Origin: Pontibacter ummariensis
GTDB taxonomy: Bacteria; Bacteroidota; Bacteroidia; Cytophagales; Hymenobacteraceae
Reading direction: 5' to 3'
Assembly (NCBI RefSeq): GCF_900188175.1
Contig: NZ_FZOQ01000021.1
Coordinates: forward strand, 1 to 64,000
DNA length: 64,000 nucleotides
The position numbers were made by a program, and so were the translations under genes. The notes beneath the pieces are model-generated. The model saw only the letters and a program-made list of their open reading frames with translations, made no database searches and was not told the DNA's origin. This document shows, piece by piece, positions 26,824 through 35,398 of this stretch (position 1 is the stretch's first letter; every line of letters starts with the position of its first letter).

Positions 26824-27438
26824 TTAGTGTGTAAAAAATGAAATAACTCCTGTAACGATTAGGGTTATCCCGGTAATAATGCCGGCATTGTGCTCCCACT
26901 TATGCCAGTTAAGTTTCAGTGATCCTTTGTAAGCTAGCCGAACCCATAGTAACATCCCTGTCAGTGTGATAGCTGCATACAATATGGCTATACTTGCCAT
27001 CACCCACCACCCTTGGGTTCCGGCAAGAAGAAAATAAGCTTCTATCTCCATACACGGTGATAAAAGCATGGCTATGACCAATGCCAGAACAATCTTGCGC
27101 TTTGGCTTCCCGAAAAGCTGCTGCTGCTTTCCTCCATAGTGATGCTGTTGATAGTGTTGACGTACAAAATAAAAGCCTAGTAAAACAAGGACAGCCGGTG
27201 CTACTACTTTCGTGAACTGCTCCATATTTTCATTCAACTCCGCCCCAATTAAGCTTAAAAGGACCCCGATAAGGATTGTACTCAAAATATGAGCTACTCC
27301 AGAAATCAACGTTATATTCAATGTCTCTGACAGGCTCCATCTTTCCTTTCTGCTAATTGCAAGCACCGGCAGCCAATGATTAGGTACTACTGCGTGTAGT
27401 AAGCTGATTATAAGGCTACCGGTTATTATCTCAATCAT
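26824..27438 (-). CDS. NicO/RcnA-like membrane permease
   Basis: A 204-residue polytopic membrane protein with about six helices. The first helix contains HAVVPNHWLP, a His-x4-Asn-His motif like those of nickel/cobalt exporters of the NicO family. A cytosolic loop (about residues 100-115) is rich in His and Gln and may bind metal. SPCMEIEAYF follows near residue 128. It lies 10 bp upstream of the P-type ATPase start, so the two are surely co-transcribed. It may be a metal exporter or maturation factor; substrate not decided. Confidence 0.7.
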   Translation of the reverse strand: MIEIITGSLIISLLHAVVPNHWLPVLAISRKERWSLSETLNITLISGVAHILSTILIGVLLSLIGAELNENMEQFTKVVAPAVLVLLGFYFVRQHYQQHHYGGKQQQLFGKPKRKIVLALVIAMLLSPCMEIEAYFLLAGTQGWWVMASIAILYAAITLTGMLLWVRLAYKGSLKLNWHKWEHNAGIITGITLIVTGVISFFTH

Positions 27439-27543
27439 TGTTTCTTAGTTTTCGTTCTCACTACCATGCTTTTCCTTTTTATCCAAAACTAAATTAAAGT
27501 TTCTGCAATGGAATTGCGCTTACCCAGCACACTGACTGCAGAA

Positions 27544-27947
27544 TCATTGTACCAAAAGGTTTTCCTCCACCTTCCGGGAACGCTCCAGCATGGGCACAAC
27601 AGGCACTTTTGAGGTGGGCAAACAATACGTTTCTTTGCCCTTTTTACAATAGGAATGTACATCTCCAGGAGCGCATATACATCCTGCATCGCACAACGCG
27701 TACTTCACGGTGCCGGGCCATCTTCTATGCTATGCACCAAACGATTTTCTTCAAAGGTTTTTAAGGTTCTATAAATGGTTATCCTGTCAGCCTTTGCGAA
27801 GGCTGTTTCTAAGTCTTGCAAACTTACTGCTGCTATTTGCTTTTGCAGTGTTTCAAGCACTATCAGGCGCATAGCTGTTGGCATGTCACTTCTTTGGTGC
27901 AGAATTTTATCGACATCCCGTGGCATTGAATGTAAGGCTAATGTCAT
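27544..27947 (-). pseudogene. Fur-family metal regulator, frameshifted
   Basis: Residues 1-77 read as an intact winged-helix Fur N-terminus (ITIYRTLKTFEENRLVHSIEDG), but the frame stops at 27705. In the next frame the missing half continues at once: GTVKYALCDAGC, then PGDVHSYCKKGKETYC and LPTSKVPVV, ending at 27544. A single missing base near 27717 (GATGG-CCC) explains the break. The C-terminal half keeps Cys pairs and His residues that would bind metal. Either the regulator is inactivated or this is a sequencing error. The intact gene would overlap the RND adaptor start by 4 bp, so it was part of the operon and its likely regulator. Confidence 0.85.
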
Positions 27948-29158
27948 TCCTCATCCTCTTCCTCTGCATTGCGCATTTTCGATAGCAGCGAGTAAGCACC
28001 TTTTATTACAAAATTTTCAGCAGCCGTATCCACACCGGCTGGGAGCGCCACCTGCACAAAGCCCCCCTGCTCCACACCGCGCTCAACGGGTACCATCCTG
28101 AATCGCTTCATGACTGCCCCACCTTCTTTTTCTTCTCCTGTGAAGAGAAAGACAAACGAAGTGTTGTTTTCCTGCACCACCGCCGCCTCCGGCAAGGACA
28201 GTACCTGCTTGTCATCCAGCGCCACCTGGGCCTGCACATACATACCCGGAGCCAGGTCCTTGTCTTCCTCTTCCATGTGGGCATGCACCCGCACGGTGCG
28301 CTCCGGGCTGATCTCTTTGCCGATCAGGAAAATGGTGGCTTCGCGCTGGGCCGCGCTTTCTCCAGGCAAGGAGTAGCGCACCGCTTGCCCTTTCTTGAGC
28401 GAAGTCAGGTCTTTTTCAAACACGGTCAGCTCCACGTGCAGGTGCTCGGTATCGGCGATGCGGAACAGCACGTCCGTGGGGGCAACGTATTGGCCTACGT
28501 CTGCCTTGACATAAGTGATATAGCCTTCTAAAGGCGCATGGAGCGGCAGTATGCGTCTGATTTTACCGTTTCGAAGGGAGCCGTTCGTGATCCCGATGAT
28601 GGCCAACCGCTCCTCTAAGGCTTGTACCCGCGCCTGCACGCTTCTGTACTCGGCCACCGTTTGCTGGTAGGTCTTGGCAGAGGATACCTGCTCGGCGTGC
28701 AGTTCCTGCTGGCGCTTGTACTCCAGTTCCAGGTAATCCAGGCGGTTCTTTTCTTTCAGGTAATCTTCCTGCAGCGTCACAAACTCCGGGTTCTCGATGG
28801 TGGCCAGCAGGTCGCCTTTCTTCACATAGGTGCCTTCCAGCACCTGGGTTTTCCGGATGAACCCGCCAAGCGGAGCCGTTACGGAAGCCATGTTCTGCGG
28901 CGGCAGGTCCAGTTTGCCCGTGAGCGCGAGGGTGTTGCTCAGGTTGCGCAGCTGCGGCTTGCCCAGCGCAATGCCTGCCACCTGGTACTGCTCCTCGGTC
29001 AACTCCGCCACGTTAGGGTTTTCCTCTTCACCGTGGCCAGCTTCCTGCTCTTGTTCTGCTTCCTGGGCAGGGGCAGTTTCCACATTGCACGAGGAGAAAA
29101 ACAGTAAGCCAGAGATAAAAAATACATGTATGTTCAAAATCCTTTTCATGTTGGACAA
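27944..29158 (-). CDS. czcB: RND metal-efflux periplasmic adaptor, lipoprotein (CzcB/CusB type)
   Basis: A 404-residue membrane-fusion protein with a lipoprotein signal (LLFFSSC, lipidated Cys near residue 24). After an acidic, Glu/His-containing leader come the first half of the lipoyl domain (PLGGFIRKTQVLEGTYVKKG), a coiled-coil hairpin (about residues 125-195), the second lipoyl half (APLEGYITYVKADVGQYV), and beta-barrel and membrane-proximal domains. It links the inner-membrane pump to the outer-membrane channel. The gene follows the CzcA-like pump by 20 bp. An in-frame ATG at 29149 is an alternative start. Confidence 0.93.
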   Translation of the reverse strand: MSNMKRILNIHVFFISGLLFFSSCNVETAPAQEAEQEQEAGHGEEENPNVAELTEEQYQVAGIALGKPQLRNLSNTLALTGKLDLPPQNMASVTAPLGGFIRKTQVLEGTYVKKGDLLATIENPEFVTLQEDYLKEKNRLDYLELEYKRQQELHAEQVSSAKTYQQTVAEYRSVQARVQALEERLAIIGITNGSLRNGKIRRILPLHAPLEGYITYVKADVGQYVAPTDVLFRIADTEHLHVELTVFEKDLTSLKKGQAVRYSLPGESAAQREATIFLIGKEISPERTVRVHAHMEEEDKDLAPGMYVQAQVALDDKQVLSLPEAAVVQENNTSFVFLFTGEEKEGGAVMKRFRMVPVERGVEQGGFVQVALPAGVDTAAENFVIKGAYSLLSKMRNAEEEDEE

Positions 29159-29178
29159 ATTCAGCTTTAAAATTTCTA

Positions 29179-32100
29179 TTATTGGTTTTCTAGCAGGAAG
29201 TTCAGTTCGATGACGGCCTTGTCGTACAGGTAGAGGGCATCCAGGTAATTGGTCCTGATAGCCAATGCCCTGTTCAGGCTAAGAATGTAGTCCTGGTAGT
29301 TAATCTCCCCTGCGCGATAGGCTTTAGTAGCCTGGTTGATGATCAGCTCTGCCTGTGGCAGTGCTGTCTGCCCGTAATAATCCAGGCTGCCCTGCAGCTT
29401 CAGCGCCTGTTGAAGCGCGGCCTCTACATCAGCCCGCAACTCGTTGCGCGTGTCCTGTAGGTTCATCCTGGCTGCGTCTGCCTGTATCCTAGCCGCCTCT
29501 ATACGGCTCCTCTGCGGCTTTGGCCAAAGCGGAATGGCCACGCCGATGGACACTTCCTGGGCCGGCTCGAACTCCTCTACCCCTCTTTCCCCATAGTTCC
29601 CGGCAATGTTTCGGTTCGTATAGCCCAACTGAAGGTCGGGCAGGAGCCTGGCCCGCTCCAATTTGGTTTCCGCCTGCCGCACCTCGACCTGTTGGCGGGC
29701 CAGGCGGAGCCGCGGATTCTGCTCCAGCATTTCCTCGGTGATGCTTGGCAGAGGCAGCCGGTTCAGGGCCGTGTCTGCCGTGGCAACCAGCGTGTCGGTT
29801 GCCAGCAATGCCTGCAGGCGCTCCTGGAACACGGCCCTGTCGGCCTCCGCCTGAAAGACGCTGTTGCGCACCTCCGACAACTGCGTCTCAGCCGTCACCT
29901 GCTCCAGCAGGTTGGTCTCGCCGGTCCGGAGCCTGACCTGGGCGGCCCGGAGGAAAGCCGTGTACAGGCTATCCTGGTAGGTGAGCAGGTGGAGCCGTGA
30001 GAGCGCGTAGACCTGCCCGTAGTAGTTGAGCCTCACGTCGCGGACGACTTCCCGCTGGCGCTGGGTGAGGCCGATCCTGCTTGCCTGGGTGAGCTCCTCG
30101 GCCAGCTTTGCCTGCTTGGCATAAACCGTCGGGAAGGCAAATGTCTGCGACACCGAAGCCTCGCTGTCATACTCCCCAGACTTCAGCTTACCGGTGGAGT
30201 ACTGCAGCTGCGTCTTATTGATGTCCCAGGCTGCCCCTTTGAGCGACTGGCTCCTTTTGACGCCAAGCCTGGCGGCCTCTACGGAGGGGTTCCGTTTAAT
30301 TGCCTTGGCAACAGCCTCCTCCAGCGTGTACACTTCAACTGGCTGCTGGGATACTGGCCGCTGCTGTGCCTGTGCCTGCGGCGCCTTGCCCATAAGCAGG
30401 GCAACCGTGGCTATAACCGTCACTATAGTAGTCACTGGGAATCCGCTTCGGCTCGCTTTGCGTTGATTTCTGCGGGAGAAATAACCTTCGATAAGAATGT
30501 AGAGCACGGGCAGCACCACCAGCGTCAGCAGCGTGGAGGTGATTAGTCCGCCTATCACTACAGTGGCCAGTGGTTTCTGCACCTCAGCCCCGGCTGTGTT
30601 GGAGAGCGCCATCGGCAAAAAGCCAAGGGAGGCCACCGCGGCCGTCATCAGCACGGGGCGAAGTCGCACGGAGGTGCCGTTAAGCACCACATCCCGCAGG
30701 CTCAGGCTATTGTGCTCCTTGCGCTGCCGGTTGAATTCAGCGATGAGCACAATGCCGTTGAGCACCGCTACCCCAAATAAGGCAATGAAGCCCACACCGG
30801 CCGATATGCTAAAGGGCATATCCCGCAGCCACAGGGCCAGCACGCCCCCGATGGCCGAAAGCGGAATGGCCGTGAAGATGAGCAGCGAGTGGCGCACGGA
30901 ACCGAACGTGAAGAAAAGCAGCAGGAAAATCAAGGCCAAGGCAGCCGGAACGGCCACCGAGAGCCGCTTATTGGCTTCCTGCAGGTTCTCAAACTGCCCC
31001 CCATAGGTAACAAAGTAGCCTGTAGGAAGCTGCACCTGCTGATCTATTTTCTGCTGCACCTCCTCTACCACACTGGCAACATCTCGTCCCCGCACATTGA
31101 AGCCCACGATGATGCGCCGCTTGGCGTCCTCGCGCTGTATCTGGTTAGGTCCTTGCCGAAACGCAATGTCTGCAACTTGCTCCAGGGGCACCTGCATGCC
31201 ACTCGGTGCCGTGACGAAGAGCTGCCGCACATTGGCTATGTCCTGCCGCTCCTGCTGCGTGAGCCGCACGACCAGGTCAAAGCGGCGGTCCCCTTCATAC
31301 ACCATCCCGGCGCCTTGGCCGGCGAAGGCTGCGTTGATGGCCTGGTTCACCGTCTCCACGTCCAAACCGAACTTAGCTACCTGGTCCCGGTTGATATCTA
31401 CCACGATCTGCGGCAGGCCGGAGACTTGCTCCAGGTACAGGTCCTCAGCCCCCTGCACGGTGGACACGATGCCGCCTACTTCTTTGGACAGCCTGGTCAG
31501 TTCCTGCAGATCCTCTCCGAAGATCTTGATGCCCACGTCCTGGCGCACCCCGGAGATCAGCTCGTTGGAGCGCAGCTGAATGGGCTGCGAGACGCCGAAC
31601 GTGACGCCGGGTATGGCCTCCAGCGCCTCTGTCATTTTGTTGGCCAGCTCCTCCCGTGTCGCAGCACTGGTCCATTCCTCCTTATCTTTTAAGGTAATGG
31701 TCACGTCTGCCGCCTCCATCGGCATGGGGTCTGTCGGTATCTCTGCCGCACCAATTTTACTGATCACATCTTTTACCTCTGGAAACTGCTCTTTCAGTAT
31801 ACGGGAAGCCAAGGTTACTTTTTCAATCGTCTCTGACAAAGAACTCCCGGTCAGCAGCCTGGTCTCCAGGGCGAAATCGCCCTCCTCCAGGGTCGGGATA
31901 AACTCGCTGCCCATGCGGGAAAAAAGCACCAGGCTCAGGGCAAACAAGGCGAACGCAGAAACAAGCACCAGCGCTTTAAACCTCAGGGCACCCCTGATTA
32001 CGGGGCGATACAGCCGCTGGAAGAAGTCCATCATGCGGTCGGAGATGGTGCGCTTATGCGTAATGTTCTTGCTCAGCAGCAGCGCCGACATCATGGGCAC

Positions 32101-33579
32101 GTAGGTGAGCGAAAGGATAAAGGCCCCGAGTATAGCAAAGGAGACCGTCAGGGCCATGGGCCTAAACATCTTGCCCTCTATTCCCACCAGCGCAAGGATC
32201 GGCAGGTACACGATCAAAATGATGATCTCGCCAAAGGCAGCGGCCGAGCGGATCTTCCGCGCCGACTCGTACACCTCCTCATCCATCTGCGCCTGCGTCA
32301 GCCTGCCTTTGTCGCGCAGGCCCAAATGATGCATAGTGGCCTCTACAATGATGACGGCCCCGTCTACAATCAACCCGAAATCAATGGCTCCGAGACTCAT
32401 CAGGTTACCCGTAACACCGAACAGGTTCATCATGATGATGGCAAAGAGCATGGCCAGCGGTATGACAGAGGCCACGACCAACCCTGCGCGGAAGTTTCCC
32501 AGGAAGAGCACCAGCACGAAAATCACGATCAACGCTCCTTCAATCAGGTTTTTCTCTACGGTACCGATGGCGCGCCCAATCAGCTCGCTTCGGTCCAGGA
32601 ATGCCTGGATCTCCACGCCCTCTGGTAACGATTTTCTTATCTGTTCGAGCCGCTCTTTGACCCGGTCCACCACCTGGTTGGTGTTTTCGCCCTTGAGTAG
32701 CATCACAATACCGCCCACCGCTTCCCCTGTGGCGTCCGTCAGGGCGCCGTAGCGGTTAGCGCTGCCGAAGCGTACCTGGGCAATATCAGAGATAAGCACA
32801 GGAGTTCCATTGGAAGTGTTAGTGACCACGACCTTCTTGATCTCATCCAAGCTGCGGATAAGCCCCTCGCTGCGGATAAAGTAGGCGTTGGGTTTTTTGT
32901 CGATGTAGGCCCCGCCCGTGTTCTGGTTGTTGCGCTCCATCGCAGCCAATATGTCACTGATACTCAGGTTATAGCTGCGGAGCCTGGCAGGGTCAATGGC
33001 CACTTCATACTGCTTCACAAAGCCCCCAAAGCTGTTAACCTCCGCCACGCCAGGCGTTCCGAGCAGCTGCCGCCTGATGATCCAGTCCTGGATGGTACGC
33101 AGCTCCATTGCGTCATACTGCTCCTCATAGCCAGGCTTGGGATGCACTACGTATTGGTATATTTCGCCCAAGCCTGTGGAGATGGGGGCCATTTCCGGGC
33201 TGCCTATGGCATCCGGTATGATGTTTTTGGCCTCCACGAGTCGCTCGCTCACCTGCTGGCGTGCCCAGTAAATGTCCACGTTGTCTTCAAACACAATGGT
33301 CACTACCGAGAGCCCGAAGCGGGAGATGGAGCGCACCTCCTCAATATCGGCGATGGTGGACATGGTCTGTTCCACCGGGAAGCTGATGAGACGCTCCACT
33401 TCCTGTGCGGCAAGCGAGGGGCTGGTGGTAATGACCTGCACCTGGTTGTTGGTGATGTCGGGTACGGCATCGATGGGCAGCTGCGTGACGGAATAGCCGC
33501 CCCATACAACAAGCGCAAGGGTGAAGATACCGATGATCAGCTTGTTGTAGATGGAGAAATGTATAATGCGGTCAAGCAT
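29179..33579 (-). CDS. czcA: CzcA-type RND metal pump fused to TolC-like channel
   Basis: A 1466-residue protein made of two full modules. Residues 1-1040 are a heavy-metal RND transporter with twelve helices and two large periplasmic loops. Helix 4 carries DFGLIVDGAVIIVEA, the acidic pattern of Zn/Co/Cd pumps rather than the Met-rich pattern of Cu/Ag pumps. Residues 1040-1065 contain an extra hydrophobic segment ending in AQAQ that looks like a signal peptide. Residues 1075-1466 are an outer-membrane factor of the TolC/CzcC family. Such fusions recur in Bacteroidota annotations; whether the chain is cleaved after the signal-like segment is unknown. With the lipoprotein adaptor it makes a complete tripartite exporter. 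Confidence 0.94.
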   Translation of the reverse strand: MLDRIIHFSIYNKLIIGIFTLALVVWGGYSVTQLPIDAVPDITNNQVQVITTSPSLAAQEVERLISFPVEQTMSTIADIEEVRSISRFGLSVVTIVFEDNVDIYWARQQVSERLVEAKNIIPDAIGSPEMAPISTGLGEIYQYVVHPKPGYEEQYDAMELRTIQDWIIRRQLLGTPGVAEVNSFGGFVKQYEVAIDPARLRSYNLSISDILAAMERNNQNTGGAYIDKKPNAYFIRSEGLIRSLDEIKKVVVTNTSNGTPVLISDIAQVRFGSANRYGALTDATGEAVGGIVMLLKGENTNQVVDRVKERLEQIRKSLPEGVEIQAFLDRSELIGRAIGTVEKNLIEGALIVIFVLVLFLGNFRAGLVVASVIPLAMLFAIIMMNLFGVTGNLMSLGAIDFGLIVDGAVIIVEATMHHLGLRDKGRLTQAQMDEEVYESARKIRSAAAFGEIIILIVYLPILALVGIEGKMFRPMALTVSFAILGAFILSLTYVPMMSALLLSKNITHKRTISDRMMDFFQRLYRPVIRGALRFKALVLVSAFALFALSLVLFSRMGSEFIPTLEEGDFALETRLLTGSSLSETIEKVTLASRILKEQFPEVKDVISKIGAAEIPTDPMPMEAADVTITLKDKEEWTSAATREELANKMTEALEAIPGVTFGVSQPIQLRSNELISGVRQDVGIKIFGEDLQELTRLSKEVGGIVSTVQGAEDLYLEQVSGLPQIVVDINRDQVAKFGLDVETVNQAINAAFAGQGAGMVYEGDRRFDLVVRLTQQERQDIANVRQLFVTAPSGMQVPLEQVADIAFRQGPNQIQREDAKRRIIVGFNVRGRDVASVVEEVQQKIDQQVQLPTGYFVTYGGQFENLQEANKRLSVAVPAALALIFLLLFFTFGSVRHSLLIFTAIPLSAIGGVLALWLRDMPFSISAGVGFIALFGVAVLNGIVLIAEFNRQRKEHNSLSLRDVVLNGTSVRLRPVLMTAAVASLGFLPMALSNTAGAEVQKPLATVVIGGLITSTLLTLVVLPVLYILIEGYFSRRNQRKASRSGFPVTTIVTVIATVALLMGKAPQAQAQQRPVSQQPVEVYTLEEAVAKAIKRNPSVEAARLGVKRSQSLKGAAWDINKTQLQYSTGKLKSGEYDSEASVSQTFAFPTVYAKQAKLAEELTQASRIGLTQRQREVVRDVRLNYYGQVYALSRLHLLTYQDSLYTAFLRAAQVRLRTGETNLLEQVTAETQLSEVRNSVFQAEADRAVFQERLQALLATDTLVATADTALNRLPLPSITEEMLEQNPRLRLARQQVEVRQAETKLERARLLPDLQLGYTNRNIAGNYGERGVEEFEPAQEVSIGVAIPLWPKPQRSRIEAARIQADAARMNLQDTRNELRADVEAALQQALKLQGSLDYYGQTALPQAELIINQATKAYRAGEINYQDYILSLNRALAIRTNYLDALYLYDKAVIELNFLLENQ

Positions 33580-33611
33580 AAATTAATTGTTTAGATCAAA
33601 ATTCTGTTAGG

Positions 33612-33929
33612 TTATTTTAGATGGGCGGAGAAGAAATGGTACGCCTTGGCTATGACGGCTAAAACACCCAAGAGGGTAGCAGCAATCAAGAGGGCCATTT
33701 TCAGCCGCTTCTGCCACTTAGGTTGCCGGTCCCGCCAATCGTATTGCCTTTTTCTCTGCCTTGGTTTCTTTCTTTGGTTGGCTTTTCTCTTTCTTATTTT
33801 TTTCAATGCCGATAAGCAAAATGTTTTAAAATGCTCCTGTCGGGTTATTACTTTCTGAATTTGAAGGCATGAATGGGAACAGAAGGGCACGTACAGACCG
33901 GTGCCGGTAATGTACGGGTGTGTCCACAA
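33612..33929 (-). CDS. Possible small basic single-helix membrane protein
   Basis: A frame of up to 105 residues, not recognised. The C-terminal 30 residues are one hydrophobic helix (MALLIAATLLGVLAVIAKAY) preceded by a very basic stretch of about 40 residues, rich in Lys, Arg and Gln. The first 35 residues look less protein-like, so the true start may be internal. It lies between the DUF6660 gene and the pump gene in the same direction, 32 bp upstream of the pump start. It could be a tail-anchored accessory protein or a chance frame. Confidence 0.35.
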   Translation of the reverse strand: MWTHPYITGTGLYVPFCSHSCLQIQKVITRQEHFKTFCLSALKKIRKRKANQRKKPRQRKRQYDWRDRQPKWQKRLKMALLIAATLLGVLAVIAKAYHFFSAHLK

Positions 33930-33945
33930 GGAAGAGGGGTACTGG

Positions 33946-34263
33946 TTAAGCTACCTTTGGCGGTTGCCAGATGGAATAGGAAAGGGAGGAAATAGCAGCT
34001 ATCTGATAAACGGCCGCTGGAATTATTGCCCTAATGACGAAAAGGTTTGTTTTCTGAGGAGATTTCTGCAACACAAAACCTGTACAGCAATTACAAATAC
34101 ACAGGGGGGAGCATAAATCCGCAGCCGGGGAATGGTCTTCCGAATCAGTGTTTGAGTTAATGGTGGTTTGTGCAAGCGCGTCTTCCCCTGGTGCTGCATC
34201 AGCACCAGGAACACATGATATCACCATCATGAAAACGCTTAGAAGAATAGCAAACCATTTCAT
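33946..34263 (-). CDS. DUF6660-like small exported Cys/His-rich protein
   Basis: A 105-residue protein with a signal peptide (MKWFAILLSVFMMVISC) and a short mature part containing the Cys cluster CSPLCICNCC near residue 55 and nearby acidic residues. This is the pattern of the DUF6660 proteins found at the head of metal-efflux operons in Bacteroidota. A periplasmic metal-binding or sensing role fits but is not shown. I start at 34263, which gives the canonical signal peptide; the frame is open to 34296. The first codons and the sequence before them are tandemly duplicated upstream. Confidence 0.75.
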   Translation of the reverse strand: MKWFAILLSVFMMVISCVPGADAAPGEDALAQTTINSNTDSEDHSPAADLCSPLCICNCCTGFVLQKSPQKTNLFVIRAIIPAAVYQIAAISSLSYSIWQPPKVA

Positions 34264-34328
34264 CCGCTGCAAAACTAATAAAAAATTAAATAGCAAACCA
34301 TTTCATGCGTGGCAAAACGAATAAAATG
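34250..34328. repeat. 43-bp-step direct repeat at the start of the metal operon
   Basis: Two copies of about 35 bp, at 34250-34285 and 34293-34328, differ at about four positions. Read on the minus strand each contains a leader followed by ATGAAATGGTTTGC. The proximal copy is the real start of the DUF6660 gene. The distal copy makes a six-codon decoy frame, MKWFAI then TAA. A third, inverted copy of GCAAACCATTT lies at 34324-34334. In the proximal copy the leader contains TAGTTTTG (matches TAnnTTTG); in the distal copy this is TCGTTTTG. Confidence 0.85.
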
Positions 34329-34329
34329 G

Positions 34330-34348
34330 TTTGCATTTGAATTGCAAA
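34330..34348. promoter_or_regulatory. 19-bp palindrome upstream of the metal operon, operator candidate
   Basis: TTTGCA-N7-TGCAAA, perfect 6-bp arms, about 67 bp upstream of the DUF6660 start codon. Size and symmetry suit a dimeric regulator such as a Fur-family protein, and a Fur-like gene is in the operon. No binding data; the assignment is inference. Confidence 0.45.
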
Positions 34349-34758
34349 TTTTTAATGGTAAATGGATTAAATCATATTTTGATATGAACGGAAAGGCCTA
34401 ATTAAGCATTTTCATAACGCTAACTTTTAATAAAGCTGTTTTTGCAATTGCTAAAATATCATAAATAAAGCAACAGTAGTACTGTTGTTACACCCACTAA
34501 GAAGTGTATACTTATTTATAGTATTTTTATAGCATTCCATATTTTGTGTGAGTGGTGTGCTCTCCTTACTCTTTGGTTGCTCCTAAGTCTGGTTATGTAT
34601 TGTGTATGCGTAACAAGGCTTAATTATACATATTGTGTATTTATTAAATCGCATTATACGTAAATGATATAAACTATTGAATAATTAGTTAGAATTATAT
34701 ACTTAGGAATTAATTTATCGTAAATTCAAATCAATGTATCTAGTATTTAATTAAAACT
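34349..34758. other. Non-coding AT-rich divergent region
   Basis: About 410 bp between the metal operon (-) and the DUF4099/DUF3945 gene (+). No gene seen. It holds a perfect 17-bp palindrome CAACAGTA-G-TACTGTTG at 34471-34487, a further operator candidate, and AT-rich sequence that probably contains promoters for both directions. Confidence 0.5.
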
Positions 34759-35391
34759 ATGAACTTCGATATAAAAGACCTTCCTTACGGTCAGTTTGAG
34801 CGCTTGGGGATGAACAAGAAAGATGTACTTTCTATGAAGTCTGAGGATTTGGTCAATCTACTGACTGGCCGGCGAACGAGCCTGAATACCTATACCATAA
34901 AAGATACTAACCTGGAGCCTCTTACCGTGGATGCAAAACTGAGCCTGAAGATGAATCCAGACAACACCCTTTCACTGTTGATTCATCCTATACGGAGGGA
35001 GATACAGAACGAGATTGGCGCCAGTAAGCAGGAGTTGGAGAAACTGCAAAACGGGGAGCTGCTGGTAAAGCCGTTTAAATCGCTTAATGGGGAGAAAGAG
35101 CTGTATGTTTTCCAGCTGGATAAGGAGACCAACGAGATTCTAAGGGTGAGGGTACGGGATATCCAAGTGCCTAGTGCTATCAGGGATATCGTGTTGAGTA
35201 CTGATCAGAAAGAGCACCTGCGGCAAGGAGGCACCTTGGAGCTTTATTCCAAAGCAAAGGATCAGCTGATTACGGCCCGCCTGGATCTGAATGATCCTAA
35301 AGGACTGAAGATAGTGGAGGGGCAGGTCTCCCTAAAAGAAAGCCACACTTTGGCAGTGAAGGAAACCCCTGTTGTGTCTATTAAACGTTAG
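34759..35391 (+). CDS. DUF4099/DUF3945 mobile-element protein
   Basis: A 210-residue protein. Residues 1-45 (FDIKDLPYGQFERLGMNKKD, then LLTGRRTSL) match the DUF4099 start found on Bacteroidota conjugative elements. Residues 50-200 match DUF3945: two similar strand-rich units with DAKLSLKMNPDNTLSLLIHP in the first. Such proteins are often fused to or next to topoisomerase, primase or antirestriction-type genes of the elements. The biochemical role is not known. It precedes the toprim gene by 7 bp. Its presence to the right of the metal island is the main sign that the conjugative element continues there. Confidence 0.8.
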   Translation: MNFDIKDLPYGQFERLGMNKKDVLSMKSEDLVNLLTGRRTSLNTYTIKDTNLEPLTVDAKLSLKMNPDNTLSLLIHPIRREIQNEIGASKQELEKLQNGELLVKPFKSLNGEKELYVFQLDKETNEILRVRVRDIQVPSAIRDIVLSTDQKEHLRQGGTLELYSKAKDQLITARLDLNDPKGLKIVEGQVSLKESHTLAVKETPVVSIKR

Positions 35392-35398
35392 CTTGCCT

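Noticed and set aside
30889..31692. 267-codon open frame on the plus strand
   Set aside because: Antisense to the RND module of the CzcA fusion, with no domain signature.
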